Notes: generated by a model not told the origin, from the letters alone. Positions 27,173-36,166 are shown, counted from the first letter of the stretch. The stretch is DNA of 64,000 nucleotides from Pseudomonas sp. A34-9 (GCF_029543085.1 NZ_CP119967.1:372001-436000); one strand, 5' to 3'. Numbers and translations: made by a program.

Positions 27173-27611
27173 GCACGGCTCCGAAGGTAAAGATGAGCGG
27201 CATTCTACGCCGCCTGTGGACAACCGTTCGAAACTATTCCCGCGGGTGATCGGTTCGCTGGCGATTGTCGGCGTGATGGTTGGCTTGATGATCGGCCGCC
27301 TGACCACGCCGGATCCGAGTGTGCTGCAGCAAGTCGAATTGACTGACGGCGGTCTGGTGGTCTGGTTCAACAACGAACCAAAGCTGCACGGCGAGGTGGT
27401 CGACGGTGCGGTGGCGCTGTTGTTTCAGGCTGAGGGCAAGTCACAGAAAGGCCAGCTCAAGCTCAACGGCAAGGACGTGAACTGGCGCACGCGAGTGAGC
27501 GATGGTGGTTTGTTGCTGACGGTATTGGCAGCGCGGCCCTTGCAGGGTGACTGGGCCGGCAGCGAGGTCGATGACCGCTGGCGGCTGGAGATCCGCTTGC
27601 AGATGAACTGA
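27171..27611 (+). CDS. Membrane-anchored hypothetical protein
   Basis: A 146-residue protein with a short cytoplasmic N-terminus, one TM helix (about residues 26-44, IGSLAIVGVMVGLMIG) and a periplasmic beta-rich domain (LTDGGLVVWFNNEPKLHGEVV...GALALL). It starts at 27171, so its ATG and the trmL ATG interleave in the palindrome CATG (27170-27173). An AAGGATGA site lies upstream. No named family is recognised. An alternative start at an internal GTG is possible. Confidence 0.72.
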   Translation: MHGSEGKDERHSTPPVDNRSKLFPRVIGSLAIVGVMVGLMIGRLTTPDPSVLQQVELTDGGLVVWFNNEPKLHGEVVDGAVALLFQAEGKSQKGQLKLNGKDVNWRTRVSDGGLLLTVLAARPLQGDWAGSEVDDRWRLEIRLQMN

Positions 27612-27800
27612 TTGGAAGCTCTTTTTTCCACTACGCCGTCCCACATTTTTTGGCGTTGTTTCCTACTGCAACGGTCCGCCTTTCCGCTGTTCCCCCCCTC
27701 CTCAGCACGCTAAATTCCGTCCCTCAAAGTCGGCAGGATGCCGACGCCTGTCGTCCCCCGCGCAACTGCCTTGGGGCGACTTTCTCAAGGATGGAAAAAC

Positions 27801-29819
27801 ATGCCAGTAAAACCACCTACCGGTGGCAGTTCCCGTGTGAAAGTGGACGCTTCCACCAGTCCGACCCGACCGGCAGACGTGGACATTTCGCTTCCCGGTT
27901 CATCGGGCCGCAGAGGTGCCGGTTCAAGTATTTTTTCCGATAATCTGCAGTCGCGAGCCGGGGTTTCCGGTACTACAGACATTGATGCTGTTCATCCTGC
28001 TCCAGCTCCGGCCCTCGTCGTTCGAGCGATTTCCGTCGAAATCCAGCCTTTCGTACCCACGCAATCGCTGAACGACTATATAACTTCCCCCCAAAGGTTA
28101 CTTCCTGCCGTCAACAGTGAAGGTTTGCGGATGATCAACGGGCGTCCATACGCTGATCTTTCGGAAGGCGGAGCTGAGCTTGTGCTTGTTGCAAGGGATC
28201 CAACGGGATTATATCGGGCGCGACGGCCAAGCCTGTTGGAGGCTGAAGGCCCGGTGCTGCTGCGCAATCCCGACAGCGGCCTTTGGTACGAGCGCGAGAT
28301 CGTTGAGCCAACCACCAGAGCGCAGGTCAAAAAGTACCTTCCGCAAGCGACCGATGAGGACGCAGATGCGTTTATCACCCGGTTCGATGACAAGGATGTG
28401 GCAGATATGGAGCTCAAGCAGATTCAGCTTGGACTTCCTCAACTGGACTCCGCTCGCTTCAGCACTCCGTACCATCAAAACATCTCACATGACGGTCAGA
28501 GAGAAAGCGCGTTTGCCACATGGCGCACGCTAAGCCAATTTTATCAGTGGCACAGCCAACCTGATCAGCGGGTCTATAACAATGGGCGACTAGTGGGTTT
28601 CAAGCTGGATATCAATCTCACGCAGTGGCCAGTTGATAGGTTGCTGACTTTAAAATTCAAGTCAGTCGTTTCTCTTACTCTGAGAGGTAATGCACCGCTG
28701 AACCCAGAGGTGTTTTTTGCGCAATTTCCCGACATTGAAAGTCTGACGGTAACAAGCCAGGTCGTCACCAGAAGATCCACCGGGGCCTTTCAATATGAGC
28801 GGGTTTACTCAAGATTCGATATGGGTTCGCGCTTTGTCGAGCAATTAGCCAAGCTCCCCCGTTTACGCGAACTGAACCTGCAGGATTGTGACTTACATGA
28901 TGATTTTTCGCTGAGGGACATGACCGGACTGCAGGTGTTGAGGCTTGGTAAAGTATACGCGGCAAGGCTGAATATTTATCCCGACGAGTTGCGCGCTCGG
29001 TTGTCTCTTCAACACCAGAGCGTTGAGTGGCTAACTTATCCTGACATCTCCGGGATGACCGAGTTGCGCGTGTTGGACCTGACAGGAGCCGGATTACACC
29101 GAATCCCTTTCGGGCTTAATGCCGGCAACGGGCCGTCGAGGCTGGAGGTATTGAGACTTGGCGACAACGCGCTTTCTGTTGGATCTTCACTTAAAGCAAT
29201 GACTGCGTTGCAGGAGCTGGATCTTTCCAACACGGGGTTAGAAAGATTTCCGGAGGGCATCACCAATGAGATTCCCGGGAAAGTGTTGAATCTGGCGAAC
29301 AATCGAATTACCTCGATCCCGGAATCCATCGAACTTAGAACGGGCTTCAATCTCAGCGGCAATCCCATCACCGACCCGGCTTCCCTGCGGCGTCTGATAC
29401 ATGCGCGCGTGTGGACAGGCAACGACATTTGGCTGGGAGCAGAAAGTACTGACCACTCGGTAGACCTGTGGCTGCGAAATCTGCCGTCAAATGTGTCGGC
29501 AAAGGAAGTCACTACGAGAAGGGAGCTGTGGGATGGCTTAAGCGTTGCTGACAACGACATATTGGACGGGATGCGGAAACTGACGCGTACGCCCGAATTT
29601 CATGTCGAGTATCCACTTGTGCAGGGGCGTGTCTGGCGGTTTCTCAGTCAATACGGCGAGGCAGACAGTCATGAGCGGAGTCGGCTGAGAGCGATTGTCA
29701 GAGATGAGCCGAGTCCCGGAAAAATGCTCGACAGGCTGGAAGCACTTATACAGGGGCAGGACCTGGGGCAGCAAAACCAGCCTCCGCATCATTTGCCCAA
29801 GCGACCGCGGCTGGAATAA
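27801..29819 (+). CDS. Leucine-rich repeat protein with a truncated NEL-like C-terminus
   Basis: A 672-residue protein. The ATG at 27801 is chosen for its AAGGATGG ribosome site and PVKPPTGGSS start. The N-terminal 80 residues are disordered (Ser/Pro/Thr/Ala-rich, no signal peptide), as in type III effectors. Residues 80-260 form an unknown region. About seven LRRs follow (residues 340-535: LRELNLQDCDL, LRVLDLTGAGLHRIP, LQELDLSNTGLERFP, KVLNLANNRITSIP). The last 120 residues resemble the start of a NEL E3 ubiquitin-ligase domain (RRELWDGL...LTRTPEF...GRVWRFL). The NEL catalytic Cys-x-Asp appears as Met642-Leu-Asp644, and the roughly 200 residues usually downstream are missing. Codon use is less GC-biased than its neighbours, hinting at transfer. 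Probably a decayed or non-catalytic effector. Confidence 0.72.
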   Translation: MPVKPPTGGSSRVKVDASTSPTRPADVDISLPGSSGRRGAGSSIFSDNLQSRAGVSGTTDIDAVHPAPAPALVVRAISVEIQPFVPTQSLNDYITSPQRLLPAVNSEGLRMINGRPYADLSEGGAELVLVARDPTGLYRARRPSLLEAEGPVLLRNPDSGLWYEREIVEPTTRAQVKKYLPQATDEDADAFITRFDDKDVADMELKQIQLGLPQLDSARFSTPYHQNISHDGQRESAFATWRTLSQFYQWHSQPDQRVYNNGRLVGFKLDINLTQWPVDRLLTLKFKSVVSLTLRGNAPLNPEVFFAQFPDIESLTVTSQVVTRRSTGAFQYERVYSRFDMGSRFVEQLAKLPRLRELNLQDCDLHDDFSLRDMTGLQVLRLGKVYAARLNIYPDELRARLSLQHQSVEWLTYPDISGMTELRVLDLTGAGLHRIPFGLNAGNGPSRLEVLRLGDNALSVGSSLKAMTALQELDLSNTGLERFPEGITNEIPGKVLNLANNRITSIPESIELRTGFNLSGNPITDPASLRRLIHARVWTGNDIWLGAESTDHSVDLWLRNLPSNVSAKEVTTRRELWDGLSVADNDILDGMRKLTRTPEFHVEYPLVQGRVWRFLSQYGEADSHERSRLRAIVRDEPSPGKMLDRLEALIQGQDLGQQNQPPHHLPKRPRLE

Positions 29820-29837
29820 CGCTGAAATGGCGGGGAT

Positions 29838-30066
29838 GTAAAAGCGGGAATCCCTGACCTGCCTGTATCAGGGTTCCCAAAACGGGGTGGACTTCGCGTG
29901 ACGCGTCGGTCCGGTGTAAAGAGGGAACCCCCGGCCTGCCTGTACCAAGGATCCCAAAAGGGTGGGCGCATCGCGTTGTGCTGTGCGCCCGGTGTAAAGA
30001 GGGGAATCCCCGGCCTGCCTGTACCAAGGTCCCCGAAACGGGTGGTGAGTCGCATCACCTGTAAAG
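29838..30066. repeat. Three tandem 78-bp imperfect direct repeats
   Basis: Units begin with GTAAA at 29838, 29916 and 29994, exactly 78 bases apart, and a partial fourth GTAAAGG starts at 30061. Each holds GGGAATCCC-type and CCTGCCTGTAYCA segments and a CCCNAAACGGGTGG box; the last 25 bases of the unit vary. It lies directly after the LRR gene. The period is a multiple of three, so open frames exist across it on both strands, but they are repeats only and are not called as genes. Confidence 0.85.
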
Positions 30067-30121
30067 GTTATTGCAGGGGGCGTGCCAGGTTTTCATTTGT
30101 TGAAACAAAAAAGCTGATCAG

Positions 30122-30160
30122 AAACACGAAAGCCCCGGAATTCGGGGCTTTCGTGTTTTT
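30122..30160 (+). terminator. Strong bidirectional terminator
   Basis: A 16-bp perfect stem (AAACACGAAAGCCCCG and complement) with a 5-base GAATT loop and a T-run. It lies 300 bases after the LRR gene, beyond the tandem repeats, and so defines the end of that transcript. Confidence 0.85.
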
Positions 30161-30253
30161 GTATCGTCGGTTTTTCAGCGTTTTCAGAGGGGAGAGAGGC
30201 GATATGGCTGTGCGCGATCACGGGTCATTGTGCATTGATGCGGTGCACGCTGG

Positions 30254-30414
30254 CCCCTCACCCTAACCCTCTCCCATAGGGAGAGGGGACTGACCGAGTT
30301 GCCCGGTCAAATGACATCGACCTGAAATATCCCGCCGAACTCAGGTCTTGAAAATCACACAAATCGGCTCCCTTTCCCACTCTCCCCTTGGGGGAGAGGG
30401 CTGGGGTGAGGGGG
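30254..30414. repeat. MITE-like dispersed repeat, copy 1
   Basis: A 161-bp element with terminal inverted repeats of about 21 bp (CCCCTCACCCTAACCCTCTC and its near-complement). It shares interior blocks (GGGAGAGGGG-ACTGACCGAGTTG, ATCGACCTGA, ACTCAGGT) with the copies at 34.4 and 39.9 kb. No ORF. It fills the gap downstream of ntrC. Confidence 0.85.
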
Positions 30415-30455
30415 ATGGATCCTGAGTACACAACAACCCTAAAGCGAACAAACCG

Positions 30456-31892
30456 TTAACCCTCATCCCCCTCATCATCATCCCCACCATCGACCTTCAT
30501 CCCCAATTCCTTGATCTTGCGCGTCAGGGTATTACGCCCCCAACCCAGCAAAACCGCCGCATCACGCCGACGTCCGGCCGTGTGCTTCAGCGCCGTCTCG
30601 ATCATGATCCGCTCGAATGCCGGCACCGCACTGTCGAGCAGGCTCGACTGGCCACGCGCCAACGCCTGATCCGCCCACTGACGCAGCGCTTGTTCCCAGT
30701 TGGTCACCGGCGCCGAGTCTTGCGGCAGGTTCAGCAGTTCTGGCGGCAGGTCGCTGATGTGCACTTCGCGCCCGGACGCCATGACCGTGATCCAGCGGCA
30801 CGTATTCTCCAACTGACGCACGTTGCCGCCCCACGGCAGGTTCTTCAGGTATTCCTCGGTCTCGCTCTTCAGCAGTTTCGGCTCGACCGCCAGCTCCTGC
30901 GCGGCGCGGCTGAGGAAGTGCTTGGCCAGGGTCGGGATGTCTTCGCGACGATCCGACAGGCGCGGAATATGGATGCGGATCACGTTGAGGCGATGGAACA
31001 AGTCCTCACGGAATTTGCCGGCGTGCACCAGGGTTTCCAGATTCTGGTGCGTCGCCGCGATGATGCGCACATCGACTTTGACCGGCACATGCCCGCCGAC
31101 GCGATAGAACTCGCCATCGGCCAGAACCCGCAACAAACGGGTTTGCGTGTCCGCCGGCATGTCACCGATTTCATCGAGGAACAGTGTGCCGCCATCAGCC
31201 TGCTCAAAGCGGCCGCGACGCAGATTGGCGGCGCCGGTGAAGGCGCCTTTCTCATGGCCGAACAGCTCGGACTCCATCAGATCCTTGGGGATCGCCGCCA
31301 TGTTCAGCGCAATGAACGGCGAAGCCGCGCGCGGGCTGTGGCGGTGCAGGGCGTGGGCGACCAGTTCTTTACCGGTGCCGGATTCGCCGTTGATCAGCAC
31401 GGTAATGTTGGAGTGGCTCAAGCGGCCGATGGCGCGAAACACTTCCTGCATCGCCGGCGCTTCGCCGATGATTTCCGGGGTGCGGGTCAACGCCGGAACG
31501 ACCTCCAGGCCTTGCTGTTCTTGCGCGTGTTGATTGGCGCGCTTGACCAGCGACACGGCTTCATCAACGTCGAACGGCTTCGGCAAATACTCGAACGCGC
31601 CGCCCTGATACGAGGCGACAGCGCTGTCCAGATCGGAGTGAGCGGTCATGATAATGACCGGCAACCGTGGGTGCTGCTCGCGAATCCGTGCCAACAAATC
31701 CAGACCGCTGGCACCGGGCATGCGAATGTCGGAAATGATCACGTCCGGCTGCTGACGGGCCAGGCGACTCATCACACCATCGGCGCTGTCGAAACTCTGG
31801 GTGGTCATGCCTTCCTGCTGCAAGGCTTTTTCCAGAACCCAACGGATAGAACGGTCGTCATCGACGATCCACACGGTTTCACTACGGCTCAT
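30456..31892 (-). CDS. ntrC: Nitrogen regulation response regulator NtrC (sigma-54 activator)
   Basis: A 478-residue activator of sigma-54 promoters under nitrogen limitation. N-terminal receiver domain with phospho-Asp55 (ISDIRMPG). The AAA+ domain has Walker A GESGTGKE and the sigma-54 contact loop HEKGAFTGA. A Fis-type HTH lies at the C-terminus (RRRDAAVLLGWGRNTLTRKIKELG). It overlaps ntrB by 4 bases. Likely targets in this window include glnA, ntrB itself and hutU. Confidence 0.98.
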   Translation of the reverse strand: MSRSETVWIVDDDRSIRWVLEKALQQEGMTTQSFDSADGVMSRLARQQPDVIISDIRMPGASGLDLLARIREQHPRLPVIIMTAHSDLDSAVASYQGGAFEYLPKPFDVDEAVSLVKRANQHAQEQQGLEVVPALTRTPEIIGEAPAMQEVFRAIGRLSHSNITVLINGESGTGKELVAHALHRHSPRAASPFIALNMAAIPKDLMESELFGHEKGAFTGAANLRRGRFEQADGGTLFLDEIGDMPADTQTRLLRVLADGEFYRVGGHVPVKVDVRIIAATHQNLETLVHAGKFREDLFHRLNVIRIHIPRLSDRREDIPTLAKHFLSRAAQELAVEPKLLKSETEEYLKNLPWGGNVRQLENTCRWITVMASGREVHISDLPPELLNLPQDSAPVTNWEQALRQWADQALARGQSSLLDSAVPAFERIMIETALKHTAGRRRDAAVLLGWGRNTLTRKIKELGMKVDGGDDDEGDEG

Positions 31893-32974
31893 GTCGATGT
31901 GGCTCCTTGTTCCAGTGGCAGAAAGATCGAAAAGGTGGTGTGGCCTGGATGGCTGTCACACTCGATCAGGCCCTGGTGCTGGCTGATGATGTTCTGGGTG
32001 ATGGCCAGGCCGAGTCCAGTACCGTCCGGACGACCGCTGACCATGGGAAAGAAAATGGTTTCCTGCAGTTCCGCAGGGATGCCCGGGCCGTTGTCGATGA
32101 TCTCGATCTTGGTCACCAGACGATGGCGGATGTGGCCGATGGTGAACTGGCGCATGGCGCGGGTGCGCAGGCTGATGCGGCCCAGGCGCAGCTCGTTCTG
32201 GCTGCTGATTGCCTGCATCGCGTTGCGCACGATGTTCAACACCGCCTGAATCATTTGCTCGCGGTCGATCAACACATCGGGAATGCTCGGGTCGTAATCG
32301 CGCACCAAGGTGATGCAGCCCTGGCTTTCTGCTTCGACCAGTTGGCAGACGCGCTCGAGCACTTCGTGGACGTTGCACATCGCCAGCGACGGCAGCTTGT
32401 TCGAGCCGAGCATGCGGTCGACCAGATTGCGCAGGCGATCGGCCTCTTCAATGATCACGTTGGTGTAATCGCGCAGGCTGTCTTCCGGCAGTTCGCGGGC
32501 CAGCAATTGCGCTGCGCCCCGGATGCCGCCGAGCGGATTCTTGATCTCGTGGGCGAGACCGCGCACCAGCATCTTGCTGGTTTCCTGCTTGGACAGTTGA
32601 GCTTCTTCCTTGGTGATCCGCAGCAAGCGGTCACGTGGATGAACCTCGAGCAGGAGCATGGTCGCGCCGTTGCTGAGAATCGGCGTCACCGCGTAATCCA
32701 CGGTCAACGTCTGGCCGGTGAGGGCGGTGAGCATTGCTTCGCGTTTGGTAAACGGATGCGCCTGTTCCACCGCCTGGCGCAGGGAATTCAGCGCCTCGGT
32801 GGATTCGGTGAACAGCTCGCTGATGAACTGCCCATGGCTGCGCTGCCCGCTGATGGCGAGCAGCATCTCCGCCGCCGGGTTCATGTACTCAAGGCGCAAT
32901 TCGGCATCAAGCAGGATGGTGGCGGTGGTCAGGTTGTCGAGCAGCAAACGATGAATTGCGTCACTTATAGTCAT
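31889..32974 (-). CDS. ntrB: Nitrogen regulation sensor histidine kinase NtrB
   Basis: A 361-residue cytosolic kinase/phosphatase for NtrC, itself controlled by PII. PAS domain at about residues 10-75, HisKA with phospho-acceptor His142 (GLAHEIKNPLGGIRGAAQLL), HATPase with N-box RNAMQAI and G-boxes NGPGIP and GTGLGLAI. Preceded by a sigma-54-like promoter and an NtrC-like dyad, so probably autoregulated. Confidence 0.97.
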   Translation of the reverse strand: MTISDAIHRLLLDNLTTATILLDAELRLEYMNPAAEMLLAISGQRSHGQFISELFTESTEALNSLRQAVEQAHPFTKREAMLTALTGQTLTVDYAVTPILSNGATMLLLEVHPRDRLLRITKEEAQLSKQETSKMLVRGLAHEIKNPLGGIRGAAQLLARELPEDSLRDYTNVIIEEADRLRNLVDRMLGSNKLPSLAMCNVHEVLERVCQLVEAESQGCITLVRDYDPSIPDVLIDREQMIQAVLNIVRNAMQAISSQNELRLGRISLRTRAMRQFTIGHIRHRLVTKIEIIDNGPGIPAELQETIFFPMVSGRPDGTGLGLAITQNIISQHQGLIECDSHPGHTTFSIFLPLEQGATST

Positions 32975-33031
32975 CAGAGCCTCTTTTGGGGGCGGAGCGT
33001 GCGCAAGAAGCAGGCGTCGTTAAACGGAAAA

Positions 33032-33048
33032 TGCAAAAACCAAACCAA
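33032..33048 (-). promoter_or_regulatory. Sigma-54 (-24/-12) promoter candidate for ntrBC
   Basis: On the minus strand, TTGG-TTTGGTTTTT-GCA: the GG and GC doublets have the required 10-base spacing and the TTTGCA -12 element is consensus-like. It lies 58 bases before the ntrB start codon. The sites fit together: an NtrC-type dyad lies about 130 bases further upstream. Confidence 0.55.
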
Positions 33049-33161
33049 GGCTCCGAAAAGAAGCGTTCATCCCCTGAAACGGGCGTTTGACGCCCGGTTG
33101 CGCAGCAGACTGCCAGAGCTTGCGGGTACTTTCGAACCAAAATGGGTTGGAATATGAGTAC

Positions 33162-33189
33162 GGTGCAGTCTGTTGCACCAATATAGTGC
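33162..33189. promoter_or_regulatory. NtrC-type binding dyads upstream of ntrB
   Basis: The 15-mer GCACCAATATAGTGC at 33175-33189 matches the NtrC core (GCACCA-N3-TGGTGC) with one mismatch. It overlaps a second dyad, GGTGCA-N6-TGCACC, at 33162-33179. Placement about 130 bases upstream of the sigma-54-like promoter is typical of NtrC enhancers. Confidence 0.6.
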
Positions 33190-33205
33190 GCAAAGCTGAA
33201 CGGCG

Positions 33206-33829
33206 TTAGAAGAAACGCAAGAAGGGGTTTTTCGGCTCAGGTGGTTTGTCTTTCAGAGGGCATTCCGGACGGACGCCGTAATCGTCCTTGGTGCAGGGTT
33301 TGACCTGGCGCTTTTGCGCGAGGGAGATACGCAGCATGTGGAACGGCTGATTGGCAGTGCGTTCGACAGTTCGTCCTTCGGCATCGAGGATTTCCACGGA
33401 CAGGTTGTGGCTGCCACGGTCGATGTTGCTCAGTGGGAAGACCGGTGTCAGGCCGGGTTCTCCTGTGGCCTGACCATCGAGCAACAGCCGATAGCGATGA
33501 CCCTGTTGCAGGCCCGGTTCGCTGGTGACGCTGACGATGATTTCGCCGGCGCTGCTGCGAATCGTCGCATCGGGTTCAGGCACCAGAATGCGCAGCATGT
33601 CGTAGTGGAACAGCGGCTGCTCCGGGGATTTTTTTGCCGTGCTGACCGGAGCTGCGACGGTGGGGTTGGCGGACATGCGATTGCTGGTGGCAATCGGCAC
33701 CCGCTTGGCATTGCTGCGCGGTTGGTCGGTGTAGACGCGGTTGCCTTGGGCATCGATGTACGTGAAAACCTCGGCAGAGGCTTGCAGCGTTGTCAGTGCC
33801 AACGCAGCGATCAGCCACGTGCGGATCAT
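33206..33829 (-). CDS. DUF4124 domain secreted protein (second of two)
   Basis: A 207-residue envelope protein: signal peptide (IAALALTTLQASA), then the DUF4124 module EVFTYIDAQGNRVYTDQP at residues 20-37. A beta-rich region follows (IIVSVTSEPGLQQGHRYRLLLDGQ) and a Cys-bearing tail (PCTKDDYGVRPECPL). It starts overlapping the stop of the upstream DUF4124 gene. Conserved between glnA and ntrBC in pseudomonads; role unknown. Confidence 0.9.
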   Translation of the reverse strand: MIRTWLIAALALTTLQASAEVFTYIDAQGNRVYTDQPRSNAKRVPIATSNRMSANPTVAAPVSTAKKSPEQPLFHYDMLRILVPEPDATIRSSAGEIIVSVTSEPGLQQGHRYRLLLDGQATGEPGLTPVFPLSNIDRGSHNLSVEILDAEGRTVERTANQPFHMLRISLAQKRQVKPCTKDDYGVRPECPLKDKPPEPKNPFLRFF

Positions 33830-34338
33830 GGCTTGTGCACTCGTTGCACGGTGAACGCCACGGGCGGGCTCTGCTGGATGATGGTCTGGCCGTCGATCAC
33901 CTGGACGGCGAGACGATGTTCGCCGCGATCAATATTCACCAACTGCAGGATCGGCACGTTGCTCGGTTGGCCGTAGGGTTCGTCATCCAGGACCAGCCTC
34001 AATTGATGCGGCGGCTGCAAGCGCGGCTTGATCAGCACATTGACGGTGAAGGTGCCGTTGTTGGCGCGCAGGGCTTCTTCGGTGGGCAGGCCGGCGAGTT
34101 CCAGAATGTCATAGGCGTTGCGCGCAGGCTCACGGTTGTCGGCTTCAGGTGTTGGCGGTGCGCTGGGTGTTTGCGGCTCGACCCTGTTAAGCGGCGGCAA
34201 CTCCAGCGGCTGCGCCTGCACGCCATCGGGCGAATGATCGCTGTAGACCGTATTGCCGTTGCCATCGGTGTACTTGTAGATCTGCGCGGCGGCGGGCAGG
34301 GCGATCAACAACAGGATGTAGAGAAGGGTGCGACTCAT
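33826..34338 (-). CDS. DUF4124 domain secreted protein (first of two)
   Basis: A 170-residue paralog of the following gene. The ATG at 34338 gives a signal peptide ending AAA-Q, then IYKYTDGNGNTVYSDHSPDG (DUF4124). A beta-rich C-terminal domain (VNVLIKPRLQPPHQLRLVLDDEPYG...RGEHRLAVQVID) matches that of its neighbour, so the two come from duplication and are translationally coupled (4-base overlap). Function unknown. Confidence 0.88.
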   Translation of the reverse strand: MSRTLLYILLLIALPAAAQIYKYTDGNGNTVYSDHSPDGVQAQPLELPPLNRVEPQTPSAPPTPEADNREPARNAYDILELAGLPTEEALRANNGTFTVNVLIKPRLQPPHQLRLVLDDEPYGQPSNVPILQLVNIDRGEHRLAVQVIDGQTIIQQSPPVAFTVQRVHKP

Positions 34339-34423
34339 GAAAATCGACCGGGATTGAAAGCGATGGGGTGCAGCATAGGCCAGACGCGGCGGTTGGCCCA
34401 ACCCGGTAAACATCTGGTAACGC

Positions 34424-34572
34424 CATCACCCTAACCCTCTCCCAGAGGGAGAGGGGATTGACCGGGTTGCTCTGACAAATTTTATCGACCTGAAATTGCC
34501 ATGTGAACTCAGGTTCTGAAAAGCATGGAGATCAGTCCCCTCTCCCTCTGGGAGAGGGCTAGGGTGAGGGGC
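34424..34572. repeat. MITE-like dispersed repeat, copy 2
   Basis: About 148 bp with CACCCTAACCCTCTCCC at one end and the near-complement GGGAGAGGGCTAGGGTGAGGGG at the other. Same interior blocks as the copies at 30.3 and 39.9 kb. Located between glnA and the DUF4124 pair. Confidence 0.85.
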
Positions 34573-34584
34573 TTTTGATCTGCA

Positions 34585-34614
34585 ATAAAAAAGGCCTCCC
34601 GAAGGAGGCCTCTT
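34585..34614 (-). terminator. Terminator after glnA
   Basis: An 8-bp perfect stem (AGGCCTCC / GGAGGCCT) with a CGAA tetraloop; read on the minus strand it is followed by a T-run. It lies about 35 bases after the glnA stop. Confidence 0.88.
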
Positions 34615-34646
34615 TCACTCACGCCGCATAGCGCAGCGCTACCGGA

Positions 34647-36053
34647 TCAGCAGCTGTAGTACAGCTCATATTCCAGTGGGTGTACGAAGGTGCGAACCTT
34701 GATTTCTTCTTCCGATTTCAGCGCGATGTAAGCGTCGATGAAGTCGTCGGAGAATACGCCGCCCTTGGTCAGGAACGCGCGGCCCTTGTCCAGCTCTTCC
34801 AGGGCTTCTTTCAGGCTGCCGCAAACTTGCGGGATCTCTTTCGCCTCTTCAGGCGGCAGGTCATACAGGTTTTTGTCAGCCGCGTCGCCTGGGTGGATCT
34901 TGTTCTGGATACCGTCCAGGCCGGCCATCAGCAGTGCTGCGAAGGCCAGGTACGGGTTGGCAGCCGGATCCGGGAAGCGTGCTTCGATACGGCGGGCTTT
35001 CGGGCTCGACACGTAAGGAATACGGATCGAAGCGGAACGGTTGCGAGCCGAGTAGGCCAGCATCACCGGCGCTTCGAAGCCTGGTACCAGACGCTTGTAG
35101 GAGTTGGTCGCCGGGTTGGTGAAGCCGTTCAGGGCCTTACCGTGTTTGATGATGCCGCCGATAAAGTACAGAGCGGTATCGGACAGGCCGGCATAGCCTT
35201 CACCTGCGAAGGTGTTCTTGCCGTCTTTCCAGATCGACATGTGTACGTGCATGCCCGAACCGTTGTCGCCGTACAGTGGCTTCGGCATGAAGGTCGCGGT
35301 GCGGCCGTAAGCGTCAGCAACGTTGTGGACAACGTACTTCAGGGTTTGGGTTTCGTCGGCTTTCTTCACCAGGGTGTTGAACTTGACGCCGATTTCGTTC
35401 TGGCCGGCAGTTGCCACTTCGTGGTGGTGAACTTCGACGGTCAGGCCCATTTCTTCCAGTGCGTTGCACATGGAGGTACGGATTTCGTGGTCGTGGTCGA
35501 ACGGTGGAACCGGGAAGTAGCCGCCTTTGACGCCTGGACGGTGACCTTTGTTGCCGCCTTCGATGTCCTGGTCGGACATCCACGAACCTTGCTCGGAGTA
35601 GATTTTGAACATCGAGCCGGAGATGTCCGACTTGAATTTCACCGAGTCAAAGATGAAGAACTCAGGCTCTGGACCGGCGAACACGGTGTCACCGATACCG
35701 GTGGCTTTCAGGTGTTCTTCGGCACGCTTGGCGATCGCACGTGGGTCGCGGTCGTAGCCTTGCATGCTCGAAGGTTCAATGATGTCGCACACCAGGATCA
35801 GGGTGGCGTCTTCGGTGAACGGGTCGAGAACGGCAGTTTCGTCAACCGGCATCAGGATCATGTCGGAGGCTTCGATGCCTTTCCAGCCAGCGATGGAGGA
35901 ACCGTCGAACATTTTGCCGACTTCGAAGAAGTCTTCATCCAGCGCATCGCGAGCCGGCATGGTCACGTGGTGCTGAGTGCCTTTGGTGTCCGTGAAGCGC
36001 AGATCAATCCACTTGACGTCATGATCTTTGATGAGTTGAACCGTCTTCGACAT
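34647..36053 (-). CDS. glnA: Glutamine synthetase type I
   Basis: A 468-residue enzyme forming glutamine from glutamate and ammonia; a dodecamer. Motifs: [18 protein letters not shown], the glutamate-site [19 protein letters not shown], and the adenylylation site Tyr397 in NLYDLPPEE, so it belongs to the GlnE-regulated type. A consensus sigma-54 promoter lies 98 bases upstream. Ammonia released by the hut pathway encoded in the same window would be assimilated by this enzyme. Confidence 0.98.
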   Translation of the reverse strand: MSKTVQLIKDHDVKWIDLRFTDTKGTQHHVTMPARDALDEDFFEVGKMFDGSSIAGWKGIEASDMILMPVDETAVLDPFTEDATLILVCDIIEPSSMQGYDRDPRAIAKRAEEHLKATGIGDTVFAGPEPEFFIFDSVKFKSDISGSMFKIYSEQGSWMSDQDIEGGNKGHRPGVKGGYFPVPPFDHDHEIRTSMCNALEEMGLTVEVHHHEVATAGQNEIGVKFNTLVKKADETQTLKYVVHNVADAYGRTATFMPKPLYGDNGSGMHVHMSIWKDGKNTFAGEGYAGLSDTALYFIGGIIKHGKALNGFTNPATNSYKRLVPGFEAPVMLAYSARNRSASIRIPYVSSPKARRIEARFPDPAANPYLAFAALLMAGLDGIQNKIHPGDAADKNLYDLPPEEAKEIPQVCGSLKEALEELDKGRAFLTKGGVFSDDFIDAYIALKSEEEIKVRTFVHPLEYELYYSC

Positions 36054-36150
36054 ATGTCCTCCGGGTGGCTTCGGGCTTAGTAATGGATGCCCTTAGAATT
36101 TGGGTGATGCCGGCGCGAATACTCTGCCAAGGCAACCTGCCTCACAAGGC

Positions 36151-36166
36151 AGCAAATTGCATGCCA
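36151..36166 (-). promoter_or_regulatory. Sigma-54 (-24/-12) promoter of glnA
   Basis: Minus-strand sequence TGGCATGCAATTTGCT: the -24 element TGGCA and the -12 element TTTGC are consensus, with GG-N10-GC spacing exact. It lies 98 bases before the glnA start codon. Confidence 0.88.

Noticed and set aside
29838..30066. CRISPR array
   Set aside because: The 78-bp units have no short identical repeat with unique spacers of equal length, and there are no cas genes.
29746..30266. Small open frames on both strands over the 78-bp repeats
   Set aside because: They exist because the repeat period is divisible by three; no ribosome site and no family match.
34680..36080. 466-codon open frame opposite glnA
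   Set aside because: Antisense shadow of a fully conserved glutamine synthetase.
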